DNA from: Acetobacteraceae bacterium
GTDB lineage: Bacteria > Pseudomonadota > Alphaproteobacteria > Acetobacterales > Acetobacteraceae
NCBI GenBank assembly: GCA_022842185.1
Contig: JALHQB010000010.1
Coordinates: 1-64,000, forward strand
DNA: 64,000 bases
Direction of reading: 5' to 3'
This document shows positions 54,182 to 64,000 of this stretch, in pieces. Under the pieces are notes generated by a model that saw nothing but the letters and a program-made list of their open reading frames with translations, had not been told where the DNA came from and ran no database searches. How positions within the stretch are numbered: position 1 is the stretch's first letter; every line of letters begins with the position of its first letter. The position numbers were made by a program, and so were the translations under genes.

Positions 54182-55500
54182 GGCCGGGCCTCCGATTCAT
54201 GCGTCACCGCCCGCCGCAGCCGCCGCGTCGCGAGATAGACCATGATGGCGATCACAGGCACCGATGCCGCGACCATCAGTTCATAGGGCACCGGCAGGCC
54301 GGCGACGCCGACGCCGCGCAGGACATAGGCGAGCATCCCGACCAGATAGTAGGTGATGGCCGCGACCGAGAGTCCCTCGACCGTCTGTTGCAACCGCAAC
54401 TGCATCCGCGCGCTGCGATCGACCGAACCGAGCAGCGCCTGGTTCTGCTGTTGCCGCGTCAGGTCCACCTGGGTCGAAAGCAGCCGCGTTGCTCGCGCGA
54501 TGCGCGCCGCCAGCTGCTCCTGCCGGATCGCCACCGCGCGACAGGTCGCCATCGCCGGTGCCAGGCGACGTTCGGTGAACTCCCGGAAGGTCTGAAGACC
54601 TTCGATCCGCCCTTCGCGCAGATCCTCGATCCGCGTCCGGACCAGCGCGTGATAGGCGGCGGCGGCATCGAAGCGGTAGCGGTCCCGGGCCTCGCGATTC
54701 TCGGTCTCCGCCGCCAGGCGCGTCAGTCGCGCCAACAACCCAGGCTCATCGGCAACCTGCCCTTCCACCATGGCAGCCGTGATCTCGGCGAGGTCACGCT
54801 CGTTCTCGGCCAGGACAGGAACGAGGGCGCGCGCGATCGGCAAGGCGAGCAGCGCCAGGATGCGATAGCTGTCCACTTCCAGAAGCTGCTGGGCGATGCG
54901 GCCCGCCTGCCATGGGGTCATGGCGCGATCGAGGATGAGGATGCGCCCGAACCCATCCGCATGGATGCGGAAATCGGTGAACGCCATGCCGCGTTCGCCG
55001 AACAGCGTCGCGCCGATCAACGGGTTGCCGTCGAACAGCCGCGCCGCGATCTCCGCGGGATCCGAATCCTCCCGCGGCAAGGGCAACAGCGCTGCGTGCG
55101 TCGCGGCAATCAGTTCCCCCGGTAGCGAGGCGACCCAATCGGCGGGCAGCGCGGCGAAGGCAGACGCGGCGAAGCCATCACCCCCTGCACCGGGCAGGAT
55201 CGCGGTGTAGCGGCTGAACTCGGTATGCCGTTCCCATTTGAGCCGGAATGCGCCGAAATCGGCGCTGAAGTGCCGCACATCCCGGTCCGGCGGCGCGACG
55301 CCGTGCCGGGCCGCAAGGTGGCACAGCGCTTCCCATGGCGCGTCCCTCGACGTCGCGTCCGGCTGCAGCAGCGCGATCTGGGAAATCCGCACAGGCGGCA
55401 CCAGCGCCTCGGGCGGGCGGGCATGCACCTCGTCATTGAGCTCGTTCCGCAAGCTGTGCTGCCGCGGCAACCCGACCGCGGCCTGCGGAACGCCGATCAT
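54178..55500 (-). CDS. DUF3422 family membrane protein
   Basis: The ATG at 55500 gives 440 residues. It begins LRNELNDEVHARPPEAL, the DUF3422 opening with its conserved HARP. A helical middle (RYRFDAAAAYHALVRTRIEDLRE, quoted in part) and two C-terminal transmembrane helices follow (about 375-420). The layout recalls CorA-like proteins. It is joined by ATGA overlaps to bchO before and crtI after, so it is expressed with pigment synthesis. Function unknown. Confidence 0.82.
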   Translation of the reverse strand: MIGVPQAAVGLPRQHSLRNELNDEVHARPPEALVPPVRISQIALLQPDATSRDAPWEALCHLAARHGVAPPDRDVRHFSADFGAFRLKWERHTEFSRYTAILPGAGGDGFAASAFAALPADWVASLPGELIAATHAALLPLPREDSDPAEIAARLFDGNPLIGATLFGERGMAFTDFRIHADGFGRILILDRAMTPWQAGRIAQQLLEVDSYRILALLALPIARALVPVLAENERDLAEITAAMVEGQVADEPGLLARLTRLAAETENREARDRYRFDAAAAYHALVRTRIEDLREGRIEGLQTFREFTERRLAPAMATCRAVAIRQEQLAARIARATRLLSTQVDLTRQQQNQALLGSVDRSARMQLRLQQTVEGLSVAAITYYLVGMLAYVLRGVGVAGLPVPYELMVAASVPVIAIMVYLATRRLRRAVTHESEARP

Positions 55501-56459
55501 GACCCATCCAGCTGCGGGGGCTCGCCACCCGACAAGCGCATTTCTCGCAGGATCGCGGCGGCGACAAGCGCCGGGCATTCTTCATGCGCCAGGTGACCGA
55601 GACCAGGAAGCGTGACGATGCGCGCCGTTGGCAGAAGGCGCTGCACACGCCGCGCCTGGCTGGGCGGAATGGCGCGGTCATGCGTGCCGGTCAACAGCAC
55701 CAGCGGTGGGGCAAGCTGCGGCAGATCCCGCAGCAGCGGCGTCAGATCCCAGTTGGCCATCATACGCAGCGCAGCGCCGATATGCGACGCATGGCGAAAC
55801 AGCCGCGCATAGAGTTCGATCCCGCGCGCATCGATGGTCGATCCCGTATCCCGCAACAGCCGTTCCGCCACCGATTGGCGCGATGCCTGCCAGGCAAAAA
55901 GGCGTGGCACGAAGGGCAGACCCACCAGCATGCGGGCGGCATGGGTGAAGAAGGCGGCGTGTGCCTCGCCCAGTGGCATGAGCGCGGCGTTCAGGCCGAT
56001 CACCGCCCGCGGCGCGATGGCGCCATCCAGCGCCATGCGCAGCAGGATTGCCGCCCCCGCCGAATGGCCGGCCACCAGCGTCGGCTTGATCTCCATCGCC
56101 TCGATCAATGCGGCGACGGCGCGCGACATGGCCACCAGCGTCAGCCGATGCGGCGGCGGCACGGCGGTGAAGCCATGGCCCGGCAGATCGGGCGCAACCA
56201 CCGTGAAGTTCATCGCCAGAAGCGGCAGCAGGTCCCGCCACGAATGCGTCGCCGCCGCCGTGCCGTGCAACAACAGCAGCACCGGTCCACTGCCCATGAC
56301 CTGCACATGCCAGCGCAACCCGCCGGCGATGATGAACCGACTTACTTCGCGATTGGGCCAGTCCCGGCCGTCGAGCGACCAATTCGGCGTGCCGGTCTCC
56401 CGCACCTTGCCATGCGCGGCGCCGGACGCCATGGCGGCGGTGGGGATCTGCCCGTTCAT
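55497..56459 (-). CDS. bchO: Magnesium chelatase accessory alpha/beta hydrolase
   Basis: The ATG at 56459 gives 320 residues of an alpha/beta-hydrolase: LLLLHGTAAATHSW (oxyanion loop), nucleophile GHSAGAAIL, and the late Asp/His in GTHDRAIPP and GLGHLAHEE. The opening RDWPNREVSRF is typical of BchO. It lies directly after bchD in the bchIDO order. Its biochemical role in Mg-chelatase or bacteriochlorophyll synthesis is not settled. A later Met at 56429 is possible. Confidence 0.9.
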   Translation of the reverse strand: MNGQIPTAAMASGAAHGKVRETGTPNWSLDGRDWPNREVSRFIIAGGLRWHVQVMGSGPVLLLLHGTAAATHSWRDLLPLLAMNFTVVAPDLPGHGFTAVPPPHRLTLVAMSRAVAALIEAMEIKPTLVAGHSAGAAILLRMALDGAIAPRAVIGLNAALMPLGEAHAAFFTHAARMLVGLPFVPRLFAWQASRQSVAERLLRDTGSTIDARGIELYARLFRHASHIGAALRMMANWDLTPLLRDLPQLAPPLVLLTGTHDRAIPPSQARRVQRLLPTARIVTLPGLGHLAHEECPALVAAAILREMRLSGGEPPQLDGS

Positions 56460-56460
56460 C

Positions 56461-58230
56461 TCACGCAGCCCGCGCGGCGGCGCCGATGACGGCGGACATC
56501 GCGGCTGCATCCGCCTGCGGCAGAGGCACGTGGCGCCCCCCCATCGCATCAGCCAGTGCGCGCGTGAAAGGCTGCGGCCGGGGGGCCGTATCCACCAGCA
56601 GGATGGGCAGCCCAGCCGCGCGCAGCAGCGGCGCCATGGCCAAGGCATCCGCCTCGCCCGCCACGCGTCCCGTCTGCCCGTCGCGCGCAACATTCGCCCG
56701 GCCATCGGTCATCAGGATCAACAGTGGCAGGCGTCCCTGGCGCCGTTCGGCTTCCGCAAGGCAGCTTGCAGCTTCCAGCGCGGCGGCCAATGGGGTTGCA
56801 CCGCCCCCCGGCAACGCCGCAAGGCAGCGCCGTGCCCGCGCGAGCGCCTGTGTGGGTGGCAGCAGCACGGTCGCTGAATCGCGCCGGAAGGCGATCAGCG
56901 CGACGCGGTCCCGACGGGCGTAGCATTCCGCCAGGAGCATCTCAACCGCACCCTTCGCTTCCGCCATCCGGTGCAAGGCCGTCGATCCGGATGCGTCCAC
57001 AGCGAAGATTGCCGTCGTGCCGCTGCGTTCTTCGTACCGCCGCAGCCGGATATCCTCGGCGCGGATCAGCACAGGCCGGTCGCCCCGGGGATCGCGCCGC
57101 CGACGCATGGCCTGCCAGGGCGCCGCAGCGCGCAATGTCTCGATCAGAGCAAGCCGCGCGCCATCATGCAGACGGCCGGCCCGGGCACCAAGCGCGCGTC
57201 CACGCTTCCCATCGCGCCGCACGGCGCCGGCGCGACCCGCAGCACCGGCGCGTGTCGCGGCCTGCTGCGCGGCGGCAAGCCTGGCCAGCAATGCCGGTGG
57301 CATCGCCGCGCGGGCCGCGGCCGTGACAATGTCGGCCAGGTCTTCGTCCCGCGGTTGCTCCGCCGCGGGATGGCTTTCGGACTCCATCGCTTCGGCCGGA
57401 TCGGTCTCCGGCGGGGCCTCCTCCGGCGTTGCCTCCGGCAGACGCGTGGCGCGCGGCGCCAGGACCAGGCGCGCGGCGATCATGGCATCCTCCTCCCGCG
57501 CCATCGTTCGTCCGGCAAGAGCCACCGCGGCGCACATCGCCCGCAACGCCAGAAGTACCGCGCGCGGTGAGGCGATCCCGAGGGCCAATGCCGTGGCACA
57601 CAGCGCGTGCAACAGCTCGGGCTGTATCACCACCCGTGCCAATGTCTTTCGCGCCGCCGCGATGATCTCCGGCCCTGGCGAGATCACCACGGCTCCGCGC
57701 GGCAGATCATCAAGCCCGATCATGAAGGCAATCCGGTCGAGCAACTGCGCCGGCGGCATCTCCTCCGCATCGATGCCCTCATCGAGGGCTATGATGCAGA
57801 TGCGTGCCGGCCAGCGCCGGGCGAGACCGTCGCGCTCGACCACCACCTCCTGCGTATCGAGCACCGCTGCCAACCGTGCCGCCATCACGCACGCCAAGCG
57901 CTCCGCCATCGGCAACACGACGATGCCATCATCGGCTTCAGCAAGAATGCCGCGTTCAGCCAGCGGCCGTCCCGCGGCGAGTGTGGCGCCGAGGTCCAGG
58001 CCACCCAGAACACGGCTGTCCGGCGTATCCGGCGGCATGCGTCGCCACGCGGTGCCGACGGGCATCGCGCCCCGGAATGCCGCAAGCCAGTGGTCGCGGA
58101 TGGCGCACGGCGCGGCCCGCAGCACAGCACCGCCAAGGCCAACGGGATCGACCGCCAGCAAAGCGACGGCCAGGCTTGCATCGTCGGCCGGCTGCGCGGC
58201 CATGCGTGTCGCGTCGCCGCCCGCTGTCAT
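56461..58230 (-). CDS. bchD: Magnesium chelatase subunit D
   Basis: The ATG at 58230 gives 589 residues. The N-terminal part is an AAA-like domain without an intact P-loop. An acidic Pro-rich linker (about 280-310) follows, and then a von Willebrand A domain with the MIDAS motif DASGSTAL and LILMTDGRANV. BchD bridges BchI and BchH in Mg insertion into protoporphyrin. It overlaps bchI by ATGA. Confidence 0.94.
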   Translation of the reverse strand: MTAGGDATRMAAQPADDASLAVALLAVDPVGLGGAVLRAAPCAIRDHWLAAFRGAMPVGTAWRRMPPDTPDSRVLGGLDLGATLAAGRPLAERGILAEADDGIVVLPMAERLACVMAARLAAVLDTQEVVVERDGLARRWPARICIIALDEGIDAEEMPPAQLLDRIAFMIGLDDLPRGAVVISPGPEIIAAARKTLARVVIQPELLHALCATALALGIASPRAVLLALRAMCAAVALAGRTMAREEDAMIAARLVLAPRATRLPEATPEEAPPETDPAEAMESESHPAAEQPRDEDLADIVTAAARAAMPPALLARLAAAQQAATRAGAAGRAGAVRRDGKRGRALGARAGRLHDGARLALIETLRAAAPWQAMRRRRDPRGDRPVLIRAEDIRLRRYEERSGTTAIFAVDASGSTALHRMAEAKGAVEMLLAECYARRDRVALIAFRRDSATVLLPPTQALARARRCLAALPGGGATPLAAALEAASCLAEAERRQGRLPLLILMTDGRANVARDGQTGRVAGEADALAMAPLLRAAGLPILLVDTAPRPQPFTRALADAMGGRHVPLPQADAAAMSAVIGAAARAA

Positions 58231-59351
58231 GGGCCGAGGACCTCGGTGATCGCACGTTGCACCCGCGCCGCGCTGCCGGCCTCGTCCAACGGATTGCGGC
58301 GCAGCCGATGGCAGAGCGAGGCGATGGCGACGGCGCGCAGTTCGGCAACCGTCACCTCCCGGCCGCCCTCGAATGCGACGAGCGCACGCGCGGCTCGGAT
58401 GAGCGTGAGTTCCCCGCGCAGCCCGTCCGTGCCGAGCGCCATGCACAGGCGTGCGGCCATCTCCAGGGCGGAATCCGGCGTCACGATGCGTGGCAGGCGC
58501 TTTCGCGCCGCTCCGATCTGTGCGCGCAGACGGCTTTGGGGCCGGCGCCATCGGGCAGCGAAGGCAGCCGGCTCGCGCTCGAAACTGTCACGACGGCGCA
58601 CCACCTCGATCCGGGTGGCGAGATCCATCGGCGTCCGAACCTCGACCGACAGACCGAAGCGATCGAGAAGCTGGGGGCGCAACTCGCCCTCCTCGGGATT
58701 ACCGCTGCCGACGAGCACAAAGCGCGCCGGATGCCGCAGGCTGATCCCTTCCCGCTCCACCACATTCTCGCCCGACGCCGCGACATCAAGCAGCAGATCG
58801 ACCAGGTGATCCTCAAGCAGGTTCACTTCGTCGATGTAAAGGAAGCCACGATGAGCGCGGGCGAGCAGGCCGGGTTCGAAGGCCCGGACGCCATCGACGA
58901 GCGCCCGCTCGATATCGAGCGCACCGGCGACGCGATCCTCCGTCGCACCGAGCGGCAGATCCACCACCGGGATCGGCACCGTCGTCGCGGTCCGCACCCG
59001 GCGTGCGCGGCAGTCCTCGCAGAAGCCGCCGGACGTGGCCGGATCGCACCCGAAGCGACAGCCGACGACCACGCGCATGGGCGGCAACAGCGCAGCCAGC
59101 GCGCGCACAGCGGTGGACTTGCCGGTTCCACGGTCGCCCTGCACCAGCACGCCGCCAATACCTGGATCGACGGCGACGAGCAGCAGCGCGCGCAGCATCT
59201 CCTCCTGCCCCACAAGCGCGGAGAAGGGAAACAGCGGCCGCGGCGCTGGCGGCGCGGCGGGGCGGCGGGGCGCCTGCTTCGCTGGGCGTGCCGCTTCCGT
59301 TGCCTCGTCTGGCGCTTCGGCCTGGTGGCTGCCGGTCGCGTCCATCATCAT
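58227..59351 (-). CDS. bchI: Magnesium chelatase ATPase subunit I
   Basis: The 374-residue AAA+ protein has Walker [15 protein letters not shown], Walker [14 protein letters not shown] and sensor [21 protein letters not shown] Cys-rich insert ([20 protein letters not shown], split) precedes the Walker B region. It drives Mg2+ insertion with BchD and BchH. Three Met codons in a row leave the start open (59351, 59348 or 59345); the first overlaps hemA as ATGA. Confidence 0.95.
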   Translation of the reverse strand: MMMDATGSHQAEAPDEATEAARPAKQAPRRPAAPPAPRPLFPFSALVGQEEMLRALLLVAVDPGIGGVLVQGDRGTGKSTAVRALAALLPPMRVVVGCRFGCDPATSGGFCEDCRARRVRTATTVPIPVVDLPLGATEDRVAGALDIERALVDGVRAFEPGLLARAHRGFLYIDEVNLLEDHLVDLLLDVAASGENVVEREGISLRHPARFVLVGSGNPEEGELRPQLLDRFGLSVEVRTPMDLATRIEVVRRRDSFEREPAAFAARWRRPQSRLRAQIGAARKRLPRIVTPDSALEMAARLCMALGTDGLRGELTLIRAARALVAFEGGREVTVAELRAVAIASLCHRLRRNPLDEAGSAARVQRAITEVLGP

Positions 59352-60559
59352 GCCGCGCGGCGGAGGCTGAACCGTGCCCAGATCGCTTCCAGCGCGGCGA
59401 CCAGATGATCCATATCCTCGTCGCTGTGGACCGGCGACGGCGTGATGCGCAGTCGTTCCGTCCCGCGCGGGACCGTGGGATAATTGATGGGCTGCACATA
59501 GACGCCGTGCTCATCGAGCAGGCGATCGCTGATCTCTTTGCAGATGACGGGATCGCCCACCATCACCGGGACGATATGGCTGCTGTTGTCCAGATGCGGC
59601 ACGCCGACGGCATCAAGCCGGCGACGCAGCGTCGCGGCGCGTTCATGCAGGCGTTCGCGTTCCCGGTTGCTGGATTTCAGGTGGCGCAAGCTCGCCCGGA
59701 CACCGGCCGCGATCGCTGGCGGCAGCGCGGTCGAAAAGATGAAGCCGGAAGCATAGGACCGCACGAAATCGACCATCGCCGCTGAACCCGCGATGTAGCC
59801 GCCGATCACGCCGAAGGCCTTGGCCAAGGTACCTTCAATGACCGTCAGGCGATGCGCGACGCCATCCCGTTCGGTGATGCCGCCGCCGCGCGGACCGTAG
59901 AGGCCAACGGCATGCACCTCGTCGCAATAGGTCATGGCGCCAAACTCAGCCGCGGCGTCACAGATCGCACCGATTGGTGCGATGTCCCCATCCATCGAGT
60001 ACACGCTTTCGAAGGCAACAAGCTTCGGCGCCGCAGGGTCCAGAGCGGCCAGGACACGTCGGAGGTCGGCAACGTCGTTATGGGCGAAGACGCGGCGCTC
60101 CGCCCGGCTATGCCGCATGCCCTCGATCATCGACGCGTGATTCATCTCGTCGGAGACGATCACGCAGCCCGGCATATGTGATGCCAGGGTGGACAGCGAT
60201 GCCCAGTTCGACATGTAGCCGGAATTGAACAGCAACGCGGCTTCCGTGCCGTGCAGTTCGGCCAGCTCCGCCTCCAGCAGGACGTGCTCGTGATTGGTGC
60301 CGGAGATGTTGCGTGTCCCGCCGGCACCTGCGCCATAGCGGTCGAGTGCCACATGCATGGCGGCCAGCACATCCGGATGCTGCCCCATGCCCAGATAGTC
60401 GTTGGAGCACCAAACGGTAACCTCGCGCTCGCGGCCGTTCACATGGCGGATGGCGCGCGGATACTGCCCGGACTGACGTTCGATGTCAGCAAAGACGCGA
60501 TAGCGGCCTTCCCGATGGAGGCCCTGGATCTGATTCCGGAAGAAGGCCTCGTAGTTCAT
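59348..60559 (-). CDS. hemA: 5-aminolevulinate synthase
   Basis: The ATG at 60559 ([15 protein letters not shown]) gives 403 residues of the PLP-dependent alpha-oxoamine synthase family: [41 protein letters not shown] and the PLP lysine in [17 protein letters not shown]. It condenses glycine and succinyl-CoA to ALA, the first tetrapyrrole step. Its place between puhE and bchI ties ALA supply to pigment synthesis. Confidence 0.95.
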   Translation of the reverse strand: MNYEAFFRNQIQGLHREGRYRVFADIERQSGQYPRAIRHVNGREREVTVWCSNDYLGMGQHPDVLAAMHVALDRYGAGAGGTRNISGTNHEHVLLEAELAELHGTEAALLFNSGYMSNWASLSTLASHMPGCVIVSDEMNHASMIEGMRHSRAERRVFAHNDVADLRRVLAALDPAAPKLVAFESVYSMDGDIAPIGAICDAAAEFGAMTYCDEVHAVGLYGPRGGGITERDGVAHRLTVIEGTLAKAFGVIGGYIAGSAAMVDFVRSYASGFIFSTALPPAIAAGVRASLRHLKSSNRERERLHERAATLRRRLDAVGVPHLDNSSHIVPVMVGDPVICKEISDRLLDEHGVYVQPINYPTVPRGTERLRITPSPVHSDEDMDHLVAALEAIWARFSLRRAA

Positions 60560-61401
60560 GTCCGGCTCCCATGGGGCGGCGGTGTATCGGTTGTCGTCAC
60601 CGCGCCGCACCTGTCGCGATGATCACCGTGGGGAATGCCGCGGCGCGCGGCCGGCAGAAGCCAGCGCCACATCGCCTCGGGCGGAAAGGGCAGGATCATG
60701 AAGGCATGTTCCAGCACGCCGAACGCGGCAAGGCTGGCAAGCAGGGTGAAACCCGTGGCCGTTCCGGCATCGCTTTCGGGCGCCGCCGCGACCGCGACAA
60801 GCGCCACGCACAGTGCGACCCCCGCGACGACCGAGAGCGGGAACAGTGGGTTCATCCGCCGGCGCGCAAAATAGCTTTCGATGTAGCGGAGATGGTCGGG
60901 CAGCAGCGACTCACCGAGGTTCCGCACGCCAAGGAAGATGTTGAGCTTGGCGCTCAGCCGCATCACGGCGAGCATGAGGAAGGTCCATAGGCCGATCCGG
61001 TTCGGGCCTTCGGCGGTCACCATGACGACAACGGCGATTCCACCGAGGATGGCCAGTTCATGCCACAGGATCGCCGCCACCGCCGCGCGGAATCGCGGCC
61101 AACCGCGTGCGCCTGGTGGACATGGTTGCCGGCGTGGGCCGGTCAGGATACCGGTCAGGAAGGTTACCTCGATCCAGGCCCAAACCAGGATCGCACAGGT
61201 GAAGGCCGCATAGGCGCCGCCCGGTCCTGTGTTTGTCGTGCTGCCCGAAAGCCCCGCCAACCCGACCCCGAGCAACAGGGTCGCGCCAATCAGCGTCCAT
61301 CGGAAGGTCTCCCGCCGCAGCCCATCCAGCACGAGGATCGCACCCGTGCCGCCCCACCAGAGAAGCATCGCGAACAGTGCAGGCAGCAGGTGCTCGGTCA
61401 T
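60556..61401 (-). CDS. puhE: Photosynthetic complex assembly protein PuhE
   Basis: The 281-residue protein has about seven transmembrane segments and the DUF3623 patterns [29 protein letters not shown], and [15 protein letters not shown] with [13 protein letters not shown]. PuhE affects reaction-centre assembly and bacteriochlorophyll flux in Rhodobacter. It follows acsF by 6 bases and overlaps hemA (ATGA). Confidence 0.9.
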   Translation of the reverse strand: MTEHLLPALFAMLLWWGGTGAILVLDGLRRETFRWTLIGATLLLGVGLAGLSGSTTNTGPGGAYAAFTCAILVWAWIEVTFLTGILTGPRRQPCPPGARGWPRFRAAVAAILWHELAILGGIAVVVMVTAEGPNRIGLWTFLMLAVMRLSAKLNIFLGVRNLGESLLPDHLRYIESYFARRRMNPLFPLSVVAGVALCVALVAVAAAPESDAGTATGFTLLASLAAFGVLEHAFMILPFPPEAMWRWLLPAARRGIPHGDHRDRCGAVTTTDTPPPHGSRT

Positions 61402-61407
61402 CCGGCG

Positions 61408-62481
61408 CTACCAGCTCGGTGCCAGGCGGATTTCCGCCGGCAATGCCTTGCGGCGACCTGGCAGCAGGTACAGATGCGCGAACTGCGCCGCCGCCCGCGC
61501 CGCCAAGCCAGCACGCCGAAGTTTCCCGCCAATCCCTGTGGCCGCCTTCGCCGCAAGCATCCGGTTGCTCGTCATCCGCAAGCGTTCCATCCGCGCGTGA
61601 AAGGCGGGATGATCGATGTCGAGCGTCACCGGGAAGACCTGCTCGCAGATCGCCGAGGTGATACGGAAGACCTCGTAGTCATAGTCGGTCGGCGTCATCC
61701 CCAGCGCCTCGTGGAAGGCGGGCCGCTGATGGTCGCGCACATACATCGTTGCGAAGACCGCAAGCTGGAAGAACTTCACCCACAGCTTGTTGGTGCCTTC
61801 GAGCAACGAGGGATTGGCGCGCATCAGCAGCGCGAAGGCCTCACCATGGCGAAACTCGTCATTGCACCACTCCTCGAACCAACTGAAAATTGGGTGGAAG
61901 CGCCGCTCCGGATGGCGCTGGAACTGCCGGAAGATCGTAATGTAGCGGGCGTAGCCGATCTTCTCGGACAGGTAGGTCGCGTAGAAGATGAATTTCGGCC
62001 GGAAGTAGTGGTATTTCTTGGCGCGCGTCAGAAAGCCGAGATCGACACCGATGCCAACATCCTTGAGGCTGTCATTGATGAAGCCGGCATGGCGGGCTTC
62101 GTCACGGCTCATGAAGCCGAACAGGTCCTTCATGTCCTGATTGGTCACCCGCTTGCGTATTTCGGCGTAGAGAACGCAGCCGGAGAATTCGGCTGTCACC
62201 GAACTGATCAGGAAGTCCATCAACTCCTTCTGCAGCGGCTCGGGCAACGCCTTGATGTCGAAGGCGTCGAAGGCGTCGGTGCGCACGAAATGGCCTTTGT
62301 TGGGATCGGCGCGGAATTCCGCGATCAGAGCATCCCATTGTTCGCGCACGAGCGAGACGTCGATCGCATCCATCGCCTTGAAGTCAGTCGTGTAGAAGCG
62401 CGGACTGAGCGCTGTCTCGGTCAGCGCGCTGCGTGTTGCGTCGTTGACATTCGCGCGGGGCGCTGGGGTCACGGCGTTCAT
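61408..62481 (-). CDS. acsF: Aerobic Mg-protoporphyrin IX monomethyl ester cyclase
   Basis: The 357-residue diiron protein has the two carboxylate-His motifs: [14 protein letters not shown] and [16 protein letters not shown], preceded by a Glu in [13 protein letters not shown]. AcsF forms ring E using O2. Its presence, with no bchE seen in the window, fits aerobic pigment synthesis. It overlaps the small upstream gene by ATGA. Confidence 0.96.
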   Translation of the reverse strand: MNAVTPAPRANVNDATRSALTETALSPRFYTTDFKAMDAIDVSLVREQWDALIAEFRADPNKGHFVRTDAFDAFDIKALPEPLQKELMDFLISSVTAEFSGCVLYAEIRKRVTNQDMKDLFGFMSRDEARHAGFINDSLKDVGIGVDLGFLTRAKKYHYFRPKFIFYATYLSEKIGYARYITIFRQFQRHPERRFHPIFSWFEEWCNDEFRHGEAFALLMRANPSLLEGTNKLWVKFFQLAVFATMYVRDHQRPAFHEALGMTPTDYDYEVFRITSAICEQVFPVTLDIDHPAFHARMERLRMTSNRMLAAKAATGIGGKLRRAGLAARAAAQFAHLYLLPGRRKALPAEIRLAPSW

Positions 62482-62798
62482 GCTGCCTCCTTGGGCTCGA
62501 AGCCGCAGTGATAGAGCTCGGTGAGTTCGAACAAGGCGCGGAACTCGGTCCAGACGCGCTCGATGCCACGCGCGCGGATGACCGTGGCGCGGCAGGTCAG
62601 GACGCGGCTTTCACCGAACGGCACCGTGGTCGGCGCTCCATGCACGATGACGCAGTCGCCCGGGTGCAGGTCGATACCGTCCGGAATGGCATGAGCATGC
62701 AGGCTGTCGAAGGTCTGCTCGATATCGACACTGCAGGTGATCTCGATGCGCTGCCGCCTCGCGAAGGGCAGCCAGGAGGCCAGGCGTTCGGCACTCAT
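62478..62798 (-). CDS. Conserved small protein of the puh-acsF operon
   Basis: The ATG at 62798 gives 106 residues. The sequence has beta-rich patterns ([35 protein letters not shown]) and two or three Cys. It is locked to both neighbours by ATGA overlaps, puhC before and acsF after. A gene of similar size often stands here in photosynthesis clusters; its role is not known to me. It may help AcsF or the reaction-centre assembly. Confidence 0.75.
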   Translation of the reverse strand: MSAERLASWLPFARRQRIEITCSVDIEQTFDSLHAHAIPDGIDLHPGDCVIVHGAPTTVPFGESRVLTCRATVIRARGIERVWTEFRALFELTELYHCGFEPKEAA

Positions 62799-63241
62799 GG
62801 TCTCGTGCTCCCGTCGGTTAGGAATCGAACGAAGGCTTCGGCTTGTGTGTGGCCGAAGGCCTTGATGTCGATCCGGCGGCCGGTCGCCGGGTCGTCGAGT
62901 GTGAGCCGGCCGTCGTCCCATGCGACCAGGCGGAAGGGAATCTCGGGGCCATGCGCATCGCGCATCCGTTCTCGTGCCATGCCGCGCAGCGCCGCACGGA
63001 TGAAGCCATTGGTGCCGGGATCGAGGATGGCGAAGGCCGTGGTGTTCGTGGCATCGCGCACTGTCACGGCACCATCCGCGCGATCCTCGAAGACCAATTG
63101 GCGCTGATGAAGCACGTTGGCGGTATCGGCTGCGCGCGTTCCGCCGATCAGCGCGATTCCGATCGTCACCGCAAGCAGTGCTGCGACGCCAAGCAGCGGC
63201 CCCAATGGGAATCCTCGGGTGACAGTGGCGTGCGCTTGCAT
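62795..63241 (-). CDS. puhC: Photosynthetic complex assembly protein PuhC
   Basis: The 148-residue protein has one N-terminal transmembrane helix (LGPLLGVAALLAVTIGIALI) and a periplasmic domain containing LVFEDRADGAVTV and GFIRAALRGMARERM, the usual PuhC features. PuhC helps form the reaction-centre-LH1 core. It starts 13 bases after the puhB stop and is coupled to the next gene. Confidence 0.92.
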   Translation of the reverse strand: MQAHATVTRGFPLGPLLGVAALLAVTIGIALIGGTRAADTANVLHQRQLVFEDRADGAVTVRDATNTTAFAILDPGTNGFIRAALRGMARERMRDAHGPEIPFRLVAWDDGRLTLDDPATGRRIDIKAFGHTQAEAFVRFLTDGSTRP

Positions 63242-63254
63242 GCTGTGTGCTTCC

Positions 63255-63905
63255 TCAGGCTGCCGCGGCCGCTTCGGGTTGTGCCGCGCGAGCGTCTTCC
63301 ACTGGCGTCCCGTGCAGCGCCCGCACCGGCATGCCGGCAGCGCCAGCCAGCGCCTGCGACAATGCGCGCCCCGCCACCTCCGCGTCAGGCAGCGCCCGGA
63401 GCATGGGTTCGGGGTTCGACACGCGCAGCATCCGCAGATGCGGCCACATCGCGAAGTAGGATACGCGACGCCCCGGCATCAGGCGCAGTTGGATGTCACC
63501 GGTGCCATCCTTGTTCAGGCGCATATCCGCCTTGCGCACGGATGAGAACGGTATGTTGACCGTCATCGGCAGTGCCACGCCGACGCGCATCACGATGCGC
63601 CGGTTGGTGATGGTGTAGAGCGTCGTGCGCGCCGCCAACCTGCCGAGGCCCAACAACAACACAATCGGCACAGCGCCCAGCGTGATCAGGCGGAGTGCGC
63701 CCAGCACCGCATCCTGTGGATCCGCACTCCAGCCCGCGGCGAGATACCAAGCGGCCAGGAGCACGAAGTAGGCCGCAAGCCCGCGCAGATGGAAGGCACG
63801 AAGCGCGAAGGGTCGCCAGGATGGCGCGCCCTGCCAAAGGATCGTCTCGCCCTGGGGCAGATGTTCGGGCAGGCCGGGAACCGGCTCTGAATCGTGCTCT
63901 CTCAT
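63255..63905 (-). CDS. puhB: Photosynthetic complex assembly protein PuhB
   Basis: The 216-residue protein begins [20 protein letters not shown] and has two to three transmembrane segments. A PH-like domain follows with [13 protein letters not shown] and [18 protein letters not shown]. PuhB dimers help assemble the reaction centre. The start overlaps the puhA stop (ATGA). Confidence 0.93.
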   Translation of the reverse strand: MREHDSEPVPGLPEHLPQGETILWQGAPSWRPFALRAFHLRGLAAYFVLLAAWYLAAGWSADPQDAVLGALRLITLGAVPIVLLLGLGRLAARTTLYTITNRRIVMRVGVALPMTVNIPFSSVRKADMRLNKDGTGDIQLRLMPGRRVSYFAMWPHLRMLRVSNPEPMLRALPDAEVAGRALSQALAGAAGMPVRALHGTPVEDARAAQPEAAAAA

Positions 63906-64000
63906 AGCATCGGTCCCAGCCGGCCGGGTGTCGCATACAGATGGCCCGAGGCGAAGTAGGCCGAGATCCGATCCTCCTCCCGCAGGGTGATCTGTGTCGG
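63902..64000 (-). CDS. puhA: Photosynthetic reaction centre H subunit (C-terminal fragment at window edge)
   Basis: Only the last 32 residues are in the window. They read [19 protein letters not shown] and then [10 protein letters not shown] before TGA, which is the conserved PuhA C-terminus in this position. The H subunit caps the cytoplasmic side and controls proton entry to QB. The gene continues past the right edge. Confidence 0.93.
   Translation of the reverse strand, partial: PTQITLREEDRISAYFASGHLYATPGRLGPML

Noticed and set aside
1..64000. tRNA or rRNA genes
   Set aside because: I saw no cloverleaf-type or rRNA-like stretch; the AT-rich island in particular has no flanking tRNA.

Overview
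The window looks like chromosomal DNA of an aerobic anoxygenic phototrophic alphaproteobacterium, most likely an Acetobacteraceae (Roseomonas or Acidiphilium-like) member. Three things suggest this: very high GC with strongly GC-rich third positions almost throughout, gene families typical of that group, and a large photosynthesis gene cluster with the oxygen-dependent cyclase acsF. The assignment rests on gene content and order, not on a database search.

Left part (1-4.7 kb): a minus-strand run of envelope genes (inositol monophosphatase-like suhB, a secreted OmpA-like protein, a MotA/TolQ-like channel protein and a MotB-like coiled-coil protein cut by the window edge), a small Gly/Val/Pro-repeat exported protein, and efp.

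Accessory island (about 4.72-7.38 kb): an abrupt AT-rich block holding what I read as a complete retron on the minus strand. In transcription order it has a phosphoribosyltransferase-fold protein, a small winged-helix protein, a structured msr-msd RNA with a clear a1/a2 inverted repeat, and a retron reverse transcriptase with YADD, NAxxH and VTG motifs. It separates efp from epmB and epmA, whose products modify EF-P, and ends beside a truncated IS5-type transposase gene. This is the most unusual system in the window.

Middle (8-34 kb): ordinary chromosome. It includes a DMT exporter, epmB/epmA, a TauD dioxygenase, an FkbM methyltransferase, a stand-alone BLUF photoreceptor, thiE, a class I aldolase, zapA followed by a 6S RNA, a sugar-transfer region (two large glycosyltransferase proteins, a sulfotransferase-like protein and a glycosyltransferase-methyltransferase fusion), a degenerate radC, a SARP-like TPR protein, an M20 amidohydrolase, a cupin, an amidase and an HD hydrolase. 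Two copies of a roughly 200-bp palindrome-rich element and several short REP-like hairpins lie between these genes.

Photosynthesis cluster (34-64 kb): minus-strand crtE-crtF, bchC-bchX-bchY-bchZ, pufB-pufA-pufL-pufM-pufC, and ppsR-bphP-bphO; plus-strand crtD-crtC; then minus-strand puhA(partial)-puhB-puhC-orf-acsF-puhE-hemA-bchI-bchD-bchO-DUF3422-crtI-crtB-small orf. Together these give carotenoids of the spirilloxanthin type, bacteriochlorophyll a synthesis steps, the LH1-reaction-centre core with tetraheme cytochrome, and light/redox control by PpsR and a bacteriophytochrome whose biliverdin is made by the adjacent heme oxygenase. A tandem PpsR-type operator with canonical 8-bp spacing lies in front of bchC. 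Many junctions in the cluster are 4-base ATGA stop/start overlaps, which suggests strong translational coupling. bchFNBHLM are not in the window and may lie beyond its right edge.
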